From Acidobacteriaceae bacterium (GTDB lineage: Bacteria > Acidobacteriota > Terriglobia > Terriglobales > Acidobacteriaceae): a stretch of DNA of 36,048 nucleotides. Positions 7,048-15,198 of the stretch are shown here, in pieces (within the stretch, counting starts at the first letter, position 1; every line of letters begins with the position of its first letter). Made by a program: the position numbers and the translations under genes. The notes beneath the pieces were generated by a model. The model had not been told where the DNA came from. It searched no databases and saw only the letters and a list, made by a program, of their open reading frames with translations. The stretch is taken from NCBI GenBank assembly GCA_003151155.1, contig PLWX01000087.1, forward strand, positions 7,838 through 43,885, in the 5' to 3' direction.

Positions 7048-9167
7048 CCGCTGACCTCATTCCAGAGGAACGAGAGTTCGTCGGCGGCGTCTTTGATCGC
7101 CTGCGTGATTGAGACACCGGCACTGTGACCGCTTACGGTTTGATAGTGCAGGAGAATCGGGCGATCGCTGGCGTTGTCGCGTTGTACCAGCGCCGTCATC
7201 TTGCGGGCGTGCAGCGGCGCGACGCGAGTGTCGCTGTCGCCGGTGTTAAACATGATGGCGGGAAATTTCATGTCGGGTTTCACATTCTGGTACGGCGAGT
7301 ATTTGAGCAGGTAGGAAAACTGTTCGGCGTTGTCGGCGGAACCGTATTCAGCGGTCCACCATTTGCCGACCAGGAAGTTCTGAAAGCGGATCATGTCGAG
7401 CAGAGGATAGCCGCACCAGATGGCGCCGAACATCTCCGGGTGTTGCGCCATAGCGACGCCCATCAACAGCCCGCCGTTGGAGCGGCCGCGAATGGCGAGA
7501 CGTTTCGGCGAAGTGTATTTTTCGTCGATGAGATATTGCGCGGCGCCGAAAAAGTCGTCGAATACATTCTGTTTGTGCTCGAACATCCCGGCCTGGTGCC
7601 ACTTCTCTCCGTATTCGCCACCGCCCCGAAGATTCGGCTGCGCGTAGTAGCCGCCCTGCTCCATCCACCAGGCGTACTCGGGATTCCATGAGGGCGTGAG
7701 GTTCACCAGGAATCCGCCGTAGGCGAACATGAGCGCCGGGGTGTTGCCGTCGCGCTTCAGGCCTTTCTTCGACGAGATGAACATGGGGACGCGGGTGCCG
7801 TCCTTGGATTTGTAGAAGACTTGTTTCACTTCATATTGGTCGGAGTTGAACGGCACGGTGGGCTTGGCGAAGACTTCGGCTTTGCCGGTCTTCACGTCGT
7901 AGTGATAAATCGTCGGAAGAATGATGAACGACTCGAAGCTGTAGAAGCCGTGATCGGAATCCTCGCGTCCGTAGACCTCTGTGGCAGCGCCGATCGTGGG
8001 GTACGTTACGTGGCCGAGAGCCTTACCTTCCATGGAAAAGATACGGGTCTCGGTTACGACATCGTGGAGGCCGGTGACGAACAGCTTTCCACCGACGACT
8101 GAGATTCCGGAGATGACGTCTTTGCCTTCGGGAACGATTGTGCGCCAATGTTGCGGCTGGGGGTCGCCGATGTGGACCTGCATCACTTTGTAATTTGGGG
8201 CGTTGTTATCCGTCATCACGTAAAGATCGTCGTAGCTATTGATCGGCGTGAAACGGCTGTCGATGCCGTGGATCACGGGCTTTACCTTTGAGTCCGGCTG
8301 GCGCAGGTCCTTGACGTAGATATCGACACGCTTGGGCGGAACGCCGTGCGCGACCGTGATCATGAGGTAGCGTTCGTTCTCGGTGATCTCCGCGCCGATC
8401 AATTGCATAGGGCCGAGAGTCTCGCCTTCGAAGCTTTTGCCGAAGAGCAGTTCGTCCTTCGCGGGATCGTCGCCGAGTTTGTGTTGGAAGACCAAAGAGC
8501 CGGTGGGATCGAAGCGAGCGTAGAAGAGACTCTTCTCGTCGGGGCTGAGCTGTACGCCGGAGTAGCGTGCACTGAGCAGGGAGTCGGGCAGATCTTTACC
8601 GCTGGCGACGTCGCGGATGTGGACGGTTTCTTCATCGGCGCCGCCAGAGCGGGTGCCGTAGACGAGCAGCTTGCCGTCTTTGGAGACGTCGTTGATCTGG
8701 ACAGAGGTGTTCTGGTCGGTACTGAGCTTGGTGGCATCGACGAGGCGTTCATCCTGACCGTGCAGGCCGCGACGGAGATAGATGGAGCCCTGGTTCTCAT
8801 CCGCGAGGCGCTTTTTGAAGAAGAAATTGCCGCCGCGTTCGATGGGAACGCTATAACTCTCGACGCGCTCGAGTTTGGTGAGTTCGTCGACCATGGAGGG
8901 TCGGATTTTGACCTGCGAGAGATATTGCTCGGTGTACTTCATCTGCTCGGCGATCCAGGCGCGGGTCTCGGGGCTGTCCTGGTCTTCGAGCCAGCGATAG
9001 GGGTCGGTGATTTGCGTGCCGTGGATCTCCTCGGTGACGGGCTTCTCTTGCGTCGTCGGCGGAGGAGGAAGTGTGATGCCGTTGCCGCCTTTGATTTCGG
9101 AGGGCTTGTCGGCGGAGTAGGCCATCATGGCGAAGAGGAAAAAGAAGAGCAGAAGACGGAGAGTCAT
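7041..9167 (-). CDS. Secreted prolyl oligopeptidase (family S9), copy 2
   Basis: This serine peptidase has a signal peptide (MTLRLLLFFFLFAMMAYSA) followed by the prolyl-oligopeptidase N-terminal motif DPYRWLED, a seven-bladed propeller domain, and a C-terminal alpha/beta hydrolase domain. Catalytic residues are visible as Ser in GRSNGG, Asp in DSDTRV and His in SGHSAG. The family cleaves short peptides after proline, here probably in the periplasm. It is closely similar along its whole length to the gene just upstream, so the pair is a tandem duplication. The frame extends to 9257, but I choose the ATG at 9167 because the paralogue begins MTLR at the same place; an ATG at 9185 is an alternative. 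The family usually has GGSNGG at the catalytic serine; Gly is replaced by Arg here. Confidence 0.92.
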   Translation of the reverse strand: MTLRLLLFFFLFAMMAYSADKPSEIKGGNGITLPPPPTTQEKPVTEEIHGTQITDPYRWLEDQDSPETRAWIAEQMKYTEQYLSQVKIRPSMVDELTKLERVESYSVPIERGGNFFFKKRLADENQGSIYLRRGLHGQDERLVDATKLSTDQNTSVQINDVSKDGKLLVYGTRSGGADEETVHIRDVASGKDLPDSLLSARYSGVQLSPDEKSLFYARFDPTGSLVFQHKLGDDPAKDELLFGKSFEGETLGPMQLIGAEITENERYLMITVAHGVPPKRVDIYVKDLRQPDSKVKPVIHGIDSRFTPINSYDDLYVMTDNNAPNYKVMQVHIGDPQPQHWRTIVPEGKDVISGISVVGGKLFVTGLHDVVTETRIFSMEGKALGHVTYPTIGAATEVYGREDSDHGFYSFESFIILPTIYHYDVKTGKAEVFAKPTVPFNSDQYEVKQVFYKSKDGTRVPMFISSKKGLKRDGNTPALMFAYGGFLVNLTPSWNPEYAWWMEQGGYYAQPNLRGGGEYGEKWHQAGMFEHKQNVFDDFFGAAQYLIDEKYTSPKRLAIRGRSNGGLLMGVAMAQHPEMFGAIWCGYPLLDMIRFQNFLVGKWWTAEYGSADNAEQFSYLLKYSPYQNVKPDMKFPAIMFNTGDSDTRVAPLHARKMTALVQRDNASDRPILLHYQTVSGHSAGVSITQAIKDAADELSFLWNEVSGK

Positions 9168-9232
9168 GGGAGATAGTTTTAGCATTTTAGGAGCGGTTTT
9201 CGGAAATGCGGTGCGGACGTTGGAACCCACCC

Positions 9233-9247
9233 TGTCGCAATGCGACA
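9233..9247. promoter_or_regulatory. Perfect 15-bp palindrome between the two peptidase genes
   Basis: TGTCGCA and TGCGACA are separated by a single A. The site lies 66 bp upstream of the chosen start of the second peptidase gene and just past the stop of the first. It has no T-tract, so it is more likely a protein-binding site than a terminator. Confidence 0.45.
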
Positions 9248-9272
9248 AAGTGGACACCCACGCCCGCTAGTT

Positions 9273-11393
9273 TCATTGGCCGCCGACTTCGTTCCACAGG
9301 AAAGAGTATTCGTCGGAGGTGTCTTGAATCAGTTGAGTGATGGAAACTCCGGCGCTATGACCGCTCACCTTTTGGTAGTGGAGCATGACGGGACGATCTC
9401 CCCCGTTGTCAGCTTGCACGAGAGCGGTCATCTTGCGGGCATGTAGGGGATCGACGCGGGTATCGCTATCACCGGTGTTGAACATGATGGCGGGGAACTT
9501 AGTGCCGGGATGGACGTTGTGATACGGCGAATACTTCAAGAGATACGGAAATTGGTCGGCATTCTCGGAGGAGCCGTATTCGGCGGTCCACCACTTGCCG
9601 ACTAGAAAATTTTGGAACCGGATCATATCGAGCAGGGGATAGCCGCACCAGATGGCGCCGAACATTTCGGGATGCTGGGTCATCGCGGCACCCATCAGCA
9701 GGCCACCGTTCGAGGCGCCAGCGATGGCGAGATGCTGCGGTGAAGTGTATTTCTGATCGACTAGATATCGGGCGGCACCGTAGAAGTCGTCGAAGACATT
9801 TTGTTTACGCTCGAACATGCCTGCCTGGTGCCACTTCTCGCCGTACTCACCACCCCCGCGAAGATTGGGTTGTGCGTAGATGCCTCCGTGCTCCATCCAC
9901 CAGGCGCGCGCGGAACTCCAGATGGGTGTCTCGTTCGAAAGGAAGCCGCCGTAGGCCGTCATCAACGTGGGCGCGGTGCCATCGAGCCTTACACCTTTCT
10001 TCGACGAGATGAACATTGGGACGCGGGTTCCGTCCTTGGACTTGTAGAAGACCTGCTTCACTTCGTACTGGTCGGAGTCGAAGGGGATGGAGGGCTTAGC
10101 GAAGACTTCGGCTTTGCCGGTCTGAACGTCGTAGTGATAGATCGTCCGCGGAAGAATAAACGATTCGAAGCTGTAGAAGCCGTGCCGCGAATCTTCGCGT
10201 CCGTTCACGGTGGTAGCAGAGCCGATGGTTGGATAGGTGACGCGGCCGGCGGGCTTGCCGTCGAGCGAGAAGATGCGAGTTTCGGTAACGACATCGTGCA
10301 GATCGGTGACGAAAAGTTTACCGCCGCCGATCGCGATTTCTGAGATGACGTCGTTGCCTTCGGGAACGATGGTCTTCCACTGGCCGGGCTGTGGGTGATT
10401 CGGATCGACTTGGATGACGCGATAGTTTGGTGCCTGGTAGTCAGTCATCACGTAGAAATCATCGCCTGTATTGACCGGGTTGAAGCGATTGTCGATACCG
10501 TGGATGAGCGGACGCACCGGGGCGTCAGGCTGGCGGAGGTCTTTGATGTAGATGTCCTGACGTTTGGCGGGAACACCATTGTCGACCTCAAGGATGAGAT
10601 ACCGCTGGTTGTCGGTGATGCCGATACCAATCAGCTGCATCGGACCAAAGGTTTCGCCATCGAAGCTCTTGCCGAAGATCATCTTGTCGTTGGCAGCGGG
10701 CGTGCCGAGCTGGTGATAGAAGACGAGAGTCTCGTTGGGATCGACACGGGAATAAAAAAGACCCTTGGCGTCCGGGCTGAGCTGCACGCCGAAGTAGCGG
10801 GCACTGGGGAGAGAGTCGGCGAGATCGTGACCGCTGGCAACATCAAGAAGGCGAATGGCGGCTTCGTCGGCGCCACCGGAACGGACGCCGTAGACGAGCA
10901 GATTTCCGTCGCGGGCGACGTCATCGATTTCCAGCGAGGTGTTCTGATCGGCGCTGAGCTTGGTCGCGTCAACCAGCCGTTCATCCTGCGCGTGCAAGCC
11001 GCGACGGATGTAGATCGACTGCTGGTTCTCGTCGGCGAGACGCTTCATGAAAAAGAAATTGCCGTGACTCTCGATCGGGACGGTATAGGTCTCGACGCGT
11101 ATGAACCTGCCGAGTTCTTCAGCCATCGCGGGACGGATTTTGACTTGCGAAAGATACTGTTCGGCATACTTCATCTGGGCGTCGATCCAGGCGCTGGTCT
11201 CCGGGCTCTGGCGATCTTCGAGCCAGCGATAGGAATCGATGAGAGTGGTACCGTGAAGATTTTCCGTTACCAGCTTAGTCGCTGTCGATGGGGAAGGAGG
11301 AAGCGTGATGCCGTTTGCGCCTTTGATCGAATTGTCGGTAGCCAGAGCGTGGAGCGTTAACAAGAGGAGTGCAGGAAGTGTGCGCAGTGTCAT
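9273..11393 (-). CDS. Secreted prolyl oligopeptidase (family S9), copy 1
   Basis: This is the paralogue of the gene at 7041-9167, with the same architecture: a signal peptide (MTLRTLPALLLLTLHALA), the motif DSYRWLED, a propeller domain, and a hydrolase domain with Ser in GASNGG, Asp in DSDTRV and His in SGHSAG. About 706 residues fits the family. Long blocks near the catalytic site are identical between the copies (for example GAIWCGYPLLDMIRFQNFLV). The largest differences are in the signal peptide and scattered propeller positions. The start at 11393 is chosen because the signal peptide begins there; the frame remains open to 11477. The two genes are head to tail with about 105 bp between them, containing a perfect palindrome. 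Both probably act on peptides in the periplasm. Confidence 0.92.
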   Translation of the reverse strand: MTLRTLPALLLLTLHALATDNSIKGANGITLPPSPSTATKLVTENLHGTTLIDSYRWLEDRQSPETSAWIDAQMKYAEQYLSQVKIRPAMAEELGRFIRVETYTVPIESHGNFFFMKRLADENQQSIYIRRGLHAQDERLVDATKLSADQNTSLEIDDVARDGNLLVYGVRSGGADEAAIRLLDVASGHDLADSLPSARYFGVQLSPDAKGLFYSRVDPNETLVFYHQLGTPAANDKMIFGKSFDGETFGPMQLIGIGITDNQRYLILEVDNGVPAKRQDIYIKDLRQPDAPVRPLIHGIDNRFNPVNTGDDFYVMTDYQAPNYRVIQVDPNHPQPGQWKTIVPEGNDVISEIAIGGGKLFVTDLHDVVTETRIFSLDGKPAGRVTYPTIGSATTVNGREDSRHGFYSFESFILPRTIYHYDVQTGKAEVFAKPSIPFDSDQYEVKQVFYKSKDGTRVPMFISSKKGVRLDGTAPTLMTAYGGFLSNETPIWSSARAWWMEHGGIYAQPNLRGGGEYGEKWHQAGMFERKQNVFDDFYGAARYLVDQKYTSPQHLAIAGASNGGLLMGAAMTQHPEMFGAIWCGYPLLDMIRFQNFLVGKWWTAEYGSSENADQFPYLLKYSPYHNVHPGTKFPAIMFNTGDSDTRVDPLHARKMTALVQADNGGDRPVMLHYQKVSGHSAGVSITQLIQDTSDEYSFLWNEVGGQ

Positions 11394-11475
11394 GGCCAGA
11401 TGTTGTAGCACTTCTAGCGGAGTTGCGGGCGGTAAAAACGTGAGGAAGGCGGAAACGGGCGATGCGGGAGAATGC

Positions 11476-11507
11476 AAAGAACGAGGCAGCCGGATGGGCT
11501 GCCTCGT
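11476..11507 (-). terminator. Terminator-like hairpin after the YtxH gene
   Basis: A perfect 10-bp stem (ACGAGGCAGC paired with GCTGCCTCGT, loop of 7) lies 18 bp past the stop codon at 11525. It is followed on the minus strand by a modest TTCTTT tract. It separates the YtxH gene from the peptidase pair. Confidence 0.7.
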
Positions 11508-11524
11508 GGACTTACTAAGTTCGA

Positions 11525-11791
11525 TTACAGATTGCTGGCGCGCTGTTGGAGATCAGAAGCGACATCGTTACCGGTATCGCGAGCCTGGCTCATGACGTTC
11601 TTTGCGCCAGAGCGGATCTGTTCGACACCCTTCGAGATTTTGTCGCGATTGGTTTCGTACGCTTCGCGAGCGGTGTCAGCGAGGTCATTGGCGCGCTGAG
11701 AAATGTTGTTGCGGGTTTCTTCTCCGCTCATGGGGGCAAATAGAACGCCCAGGCCTACACCAATGCCGAGTCCAACCAAAAAACCTTTCAT
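11525..11791 (-). CDS. YtxH-domain small membrane-associated protein
   Basis: This 88-residue protein has an N-terminal glycine-rich hydrophobic segment (MKGFLVGLGIGVGLGVLFAP) followed directly by the MSGEETRNNISQRAND region typical of YtxH-domain proteins. The rest is a charged, probably helical tail. YtxH proteins are linked to general stress in Bacillus, but their biochemical role is not known. The start is well supported by AAGGAGG about 5 nt before the ATG. The gene stands alone between two terminators. Confidence 0.85.
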   Translation of the reverse strand: MKGFLVGLGIGVGLGVLFAPMSGEETRNNISQRANDLADTAREAYETNRDKISKGVEQIRSGAKNVMSQARDTGNDVASDLQQRASNL

Positions 11792-11959
11792 TGTGCCTCC
11801 TTCAAGACGGTGATTTCAGTACAACAAGAGCTCTCGTGCTGCATTCGACATGGGTATGCACGATTGCGGAACAGAACTACCTGCTTATTCGATGCCGTAC
11901 CGGGCGCGAGGTTGGCTAAAAGTGAACGAGAGCGCGCGAGACTGCACTGGAAGTTGAGC

Positions 11960-11989
11960 AAAAAGAAAAACCCGGCAACTCTGCCGGGT
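11960..11989 (-). terminator. Rho-independent terminator of the TPR protein gene
   Basis: An 8-bp stem (ACCCGGCA with TGCCGGGT, loop of 4) is followed on the minus strand by TTTTCTTTTT. It lies about 20 bp past the stop codon at 12010. Confidence 0.93.
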
Positions 11990-12009
11990 CTTTGGATTCG
12001 GAACTGCAG

Positions 12010-12711
12010 CTACTTGATGGCGGAGAGTTTCTCGTTCGCGAGCTGCGCAACAACTGTGTTGGGATTGTCCTTGGCGATCTGTTGCAACAGAATCTTGGCT
12101 TTTTCGGGCTGCTTGCTGCTGTAGACGGAAGCGAGTTCCAGATCAGCCATGGATTTTCCGACGGAGCGCGTGGGATGTGCGGCGATGTCCTGATACTCGT
12201 TAATCGCGTCATTCTCACGATTGCTTTGGCGGTATACGGAGGCAAGTGCAAACTTGCCGAGATTGCCCAGGTCGCCGCTACCGGCGACAGATTTCAATTC
12301 CTTCTCCGCGTTGGCGTAGTCGCCCATCTCACCGTAGGTAACGCCTTCCATGTATCGTGCGAGTTTGCCGGACTGGGTGGAGTACTTGTCAGCAATCTTG
12401 CGAAACTCGGCGTTGGCTGCGGCGGAGCGTTCCTTTGAGCTGTTGAACATGGTGACGCCCGGCTGAGGAGGCGTGCCGGCTGGAACGATAGGAGCTCCAT
12501 AAGTTTCAAAGGCACTCGCAAGGGCAATGCTAGCGGCCTGCTCTTGCGAGCGGCGTACGGCGAAGAAGGTGATCGCGAGCACGATGATGGCGAGCGCCAG
12601 GGAGCCGTAGAGGATGAGACGCGAGCGATGCTCCACGGCCCAATGCATGGTTTCGGTGGTGGTTTCGGCGAACTTGTCGCGCTTTAACTGATGTCGAACG
12701 TCACTACGCAC
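12010..12711 (-). CDS. Membrane-anchored tetratricopeptide-like protein (YfgM-type)
   Basis: This 233-residue protein has a cytoplasmic N-terminus with HWAVEHRSRL, a single membrane helix near residues 33-51 (LILYGSLALAIIVLAITFFAV), and an outward-facing helical repeat region. The repeats include AEFRKIADKYSTQSGKLARY, YANAEKELKSV, NDAINEYQDIA and PEKAKILLQQIAKDNPNTVV. The layout matches the TPR_21/YfgM family, ancillary proteins of the Sec translocon and periplasmic chaperone network in Proteobacteria. That function is transferred by architecture only. The start is GTG, preceded by AAGGAC. It is followed by a good terminator and is divergent from the lipoprotein gene at 13046. Confidence 0.78.
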   Translation of the reverse strand: MRSDVRHQLKRDKFAETTTETMHWAVEHRSRLILYGSLALAIIVLAITFFAVRRSQEQAASIALASAFETYGAPIVPAGTPPQPGVTMFNSSKERSAAANAEFRKIADKYSTQSGKLARYMEGVTYGEMGDYANAEKELKSVAGSGDLGNLGKFALASVYRQSNRENDAINEYQDIAAHPTRSVGKSMADLELASVYSSKQPEKAKILLQQIAKDNPNTVVAQLANEKLSAIK

Positions 12712-13045
12712 TCTGAGTCCTTAGGATCGCGAAGATCGAGGGTGGGAACTCTTAAGTTTAACAGTCATAGGGTTGAGGAAGCAACGCGAGCAGCAGATTC
12801 GGCGGACGGCGGAAAGAGGACTCAAGCAGAGAGGTGCTCTCGTATGCTGTCGTGAGAACGTCTAAGCTGCTGGTAAATAATCGTAATGCAGCACGGACGT
12901 GAGTTGTAGCTGGACGCGTGATCCTGTATCAAAGTAGAAGCAGTATCGCAAACAAAAGCAAAGTGTAAGCTCCGGAAACACGGATGGTGCGGGCCTGCGA
13001 CAGGAAAGTGACGCGCAAACGGAACGCGGTGGAGGAAATACAAGC
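12712..13045. other. Divergent intergenic region, 334 bp
   Basis: The region lies between the TPR gene and the lipoprotein gene, which point away from each other, so it must hold both promoters. I found no convincing -35/-10 pair and no conserved RNA. The short open frames inside it lack ribosome-binding sites and look non-coding. GTGGAGGAAATAC at 13028-13040 is the ribosome-binding region of the lipoprotein gene. Confidence 0.5.
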
Positions 13046-13756
13046 ATGAAGAAGTTTGCAATTTTGGGGCTGGTATTGGCGGGCAGCATGTTGTTCGCGG
13101 CTGGTTGCGGAGGCGGAAGCAGCAGCAGTAGTAAGACCGTGCAATTGCGCATGGTGAACGCGAATCCTTATGTGGTTCCCTCTTCTTACGACTTCCTGGT
13201 GGCCGGGACGTCGTTTACGACGGGTCTGCCATTTGGCTCATCGTCGGCCTACGCTACGGTCGCGAGCGGTACTTCAACGATCGAGGTACGCAACAACGGG
13301 GTTCCGAACGACGTAATCTCGCAATCGGTGACCTTGACGGGTGGCGATAACTATTCGTTCGTTGCGGTCGGTACGTCCTCGCAAACTCCGAGCGGCGTGC
13401 TTTTGACCGATAACAACACGGTTCCGACCTCCGGCAACGTAGCGGTTCGAGTCATCAACGCGTGCGATGCCGTGGGGCCGATGGACGTGTACATCAATCC
13501 GGCGGGAACCAATCTTTTCTCCGTTACGGCGAATGTGAGCAACCTGGCCTTCGGCGCCGGGTCAGGATACCAATCAATCGCTGCTGGAAGCATCGAGATT
13601 CGGCTGCAAGCTCCGGGGGATAAAAGCGCGACGGGAAATCGGCTCGACTTTACGTCAACGCTTGCGGCAGGCGGCGTGATCACGGTGGTTGCATCGGACG
13701 TGGTCGCGGGCTTTAGTCCTTGCACGTATCAGCAACTCACCGATCTAACGACCTAA
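13046..13756 (+). CDS. DUF4397-domain lipoprotein
   Basis: This 236-residue exported lipoprotein has a signal peptide (MKKFAILGLVLAGSMLFAAGC) with the lipobox FAAGC, a Gly/Ser linker, and two beta-rich repeats of the DUF4397 type. The first repeat begins VQLRMVNANPYVVPSSYDF; the second begins VAVRVINACDAVGPMDVYI. Each repeat ends in a segment describing a scaled value (FAVATGTS- or AAGSIEIRL-like). DUF4397 proteins are surface or periplasmic proteins of unknown function, common in Acidobacteriota. The ATG has a strong GGAGGAAA site. The gene is a single transcription unit with its own terminator. Confidence 0.85.
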   Translation: MKKFAILGLVLAGSMLFAAGCGGGSSSSSKTVQLRMVNANPYVVPSSYDFLVAGTSFTTGLPFGSSSAYATVASGTSTIEVRNNGVPNDVISQSVTLTGGDNYSFVAVGTSSQTPSGVLLTDNNTVPTSGNVAVRVINACDAVGPMDVYINPAGTNLFSVTANVSNLAFGAGSGYQSIAAGSIEIRLQAPGDKSATGNRLDFTSTLAAGGVITVVASDVVAGFSPCTYQQLTDLTT

Positions 13757-13774
13757 AGACGTTCGGTTGGAGAG

Positions 13775-13803
13775 AGCCGTCCGGCGGGACGGCTTTTATT
13801 TTT
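13775..13803 (+). terminator. Rho-independent terminator of the DUF4397 lipoprotein gene
   Basis: AGCCGTCC pairs with GGACGGCT around a 4-nt loop, followed by TTTTATTTTT. It overlaps the stop codon of the convergent gene at 13796. Confidence 0.93.
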
Positions 13804-14212
13804 GCGGTGCGGAGAGCGGAATGCGCTTCAAGTGAAAAGGCTTGGGGCCCGACGCTCCGCCGGCGACGACGGGATGAAGATCGGCGGTGTCTTTGCCGCT
13901 GAATACGAGGACGTATTGATCGGTGTTGCCGTCTTCGTCGCGAGTGGTGACGTGCAGGGTAGCGTCTTGCAATTCAACGCGAACGACTTGGTCGGTAGAC
14001 ATCTCTTCGCCGACACTGGTGATGTCGCCTTCATCGTCGGCACTCATTTCAGTGGAATGAACGAGGGTGGATTTGGACGCGGACAAAGTGAGCGTGAGCC
14101 ATGTCTGTTTATGGAACTCCGCTTTCCAAGTCCCGTAAAAGTCACTGAGCTGCGGAACTTGAGCCTGCGCGACAATCGCGACGAGAAGCAGGAGGATGGC
14201 ACAACGCTTCAT
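13796..14212 (-). CDS. Small secreted protein of unknown function
   Basis: I do not recognise a family. The 138-residue product has a clear signal peptide (MKRCAILLLLVAIVAQAQ) and a mature part beginning LSDFYGTWKAEFHKQTWLTLTL. This resembles a lipocalin-like or beta-barrel 'GTWK' start, followed by alternating beta-type sequence and an acidic DDEGDITSVGEE segment. The frame is open to 14287, but the signal peptide starts at the ATG at 14212. The gene follows the DksA/TraR gene by 8 bp and is probably cotranscribed with it. No terminator of its own is seen apart from the shared hairpin at 13775-13803. Confidence 0.72.
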   Translation of the reverse strand: MKRCAILLLLVAIVAQAQVPQLSDFYGTWKAEFHKQTWLTLTLSASKSTLVHSTEMSADDEGDITSVGEEMSTDQVVRVELQDATLHVTTRDEDGNTDQYVLVFSGKDTADLHPVVAGGASGPKPFHLKRIPLSAPQK

Positions 14213-14220
14213 GCGAAGGC

Positions 14221-14589
14221 CTAGCGTGCAGCCTCGAGCTCGCCCTTTTCGTGTTTTTCCTGGCAGCCGATGCAATGGCGTGCCCATGGCACGGCTTCGA
14301 GGCGCCTGGGATTGATCTCAGTGCCGCAGGAGACGCATTCGCCGTAGGTGCCTTCATTGATGCGAATGAGAGCGCCCTCGACCATCTGCAGGAGCTGGCG
14401 ATCGTTCGCGCTTTGGGTGAAGAGGAATTCCTTGGTGTAGGAACTGGTGGCACGGTCGGCGATGTCCTGGGCGGACTCCTCGCCGGCTTCTCGGCCGTCC
14501 TGAGCGTTCTTGGTCATGGTGGTGCGAAGCTCTTCGCGACGCTGTTCGAGTTGCTTCTTAAAGGTATCCAGCTTCTTCTTATCCATCAT
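14221..14589 (-). CDS. DksA/TraR-family zinc-finger protein
   Basis: This 122-residue protein has an N-terminal coiled coil (DKKKLDTFKKQLEQRREELR) and a turn carrying the motif DIADRA, which matches the DxxDxA tip of DksA. The C-terminus holds a zinc finger with two CxxC pairs (CVSC and CIGC, about 17 residues apart). DksA binds the RNA polymerase secondary channel and works with ppGpp to reset transcription at rRNA and biosynthetic promoters. Retention of the two aspartates suggests a real DksA-like activity rather than a degenerate paralogue. The start is placed at the first of two ATG codons (14589) behind AGGGA; an upstream GTG at 14667 would add 26 unconserved-looking residues. Confidence 0.85.
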   Translation of the reverse strand: MMDKKKLDTFKKQLEQRREELRTTMTKNAQDGREAGEESAQDIADRATSSYTKEFLFTQSANDRQLLQMVEGALIRINEGTYGECVSCGTEINPRRLEAVPWARHCIGCQEKHEKGELEAAR

Positions 14590-15198
14590 TGGGTCCCTGA
14601 TCGCGTGCCGTGCATCCGGTGAACGCAAGAGTCGTTCGCTGGAGGATTGGTCCATAGAGGGTTCCACAACCTACGCGCGAATTGAAAATGATATGCGCGG
14701 GGGAAGGGGGCGTCAACTTTCGGAGAGCCCGAAATAGGGCGACGGTCTGAAATGAAATTAAGTCACGAGCGTAGGATGCGGGCTCAACAGCGATAGCGAG
14801 CTTAGCGCAGAAAATCGAAAAGCGGCTCCGATGATGGAAGCCGCTCGAAAGAGGCGAGTCTGGTGGGAGCCGTTCAGGGGATGCGATGCAAGGGATCGTT
14901 CTGGCGAGCAGAACGCGAGAGAAGTCGAGATTCTGGGAAGAGTGTAAAACTCATTTTTGGATGTTGCCTCTTTGTTGATCTTCAATGAAGCACTTGAGTT
15001 TCCAAAAGTAATTGGAAACCGCCCAGGGGTTGTCTCCCCTAAGGCAAGTTGTTACGTTGCCTCTACTTACAACCAAATGGAGTTCAGAAACAAACTTTGC
15101 CAATACGTGCCTTTGTCAAGGCAACGATGGCACACATATGGAATTCAACTGCCACTTTGGAAACTGGGCGTTCCGTAATGGGAGTAGCTGGAAAAGAA
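14590..15198. other. Long intergenic stretch with hairpins, no convincing gene
   Basis: About 600 bp lie between the DksA gene and the response-regulator gene, both on the minus strand. The part from about 14950 to 15180 is visibly less GC-rich than its surroundings. It contains several short self-complementary pieces: GTTTCC/GGAAAC around 15000 and AGGGG/CCCCT near 15028-15043. A minus-strand hairpin with T-runs lies at 14811-14845. Open frames here lack ribosome-binding sites and family resemblance. A small RNA on the minus strand ending at that hairpin is possible but unproven. Confidence 0.4.
14811..14845 (-). terminator. Terminator-like hairpin without an adjacent gene
   Basis: AGCGGCT pairs with AGCCGCT around an 11-nt loop. 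On the minus strand it is followed by TTTTCGATTTT. The nearest upstream minus-strand stop codon is about 350 bp away at 15199, so it may end a long 3' tail or a separate small RNA. Confidence 0.5.

Noticed and set aside
8346..9176. Open frame of 276 codons opposite the second peptidase gene, and a similar one of 321 codons at 10395-11360 opposite the first
   Set aside because: Both are antisense to well-supported S9 peptidases, have no ribosome-binding site, and exist in both places only because the sense genes are duplicates.
14758..14985. Minus-strand open frame of 75 codons in the gap upstream of dksA
   Set aside because: TTG start without a ribosome-binding site, no recognisable domain, and it contains the hairpin at 14821-14845. 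I kept the region only as a possible RNA.
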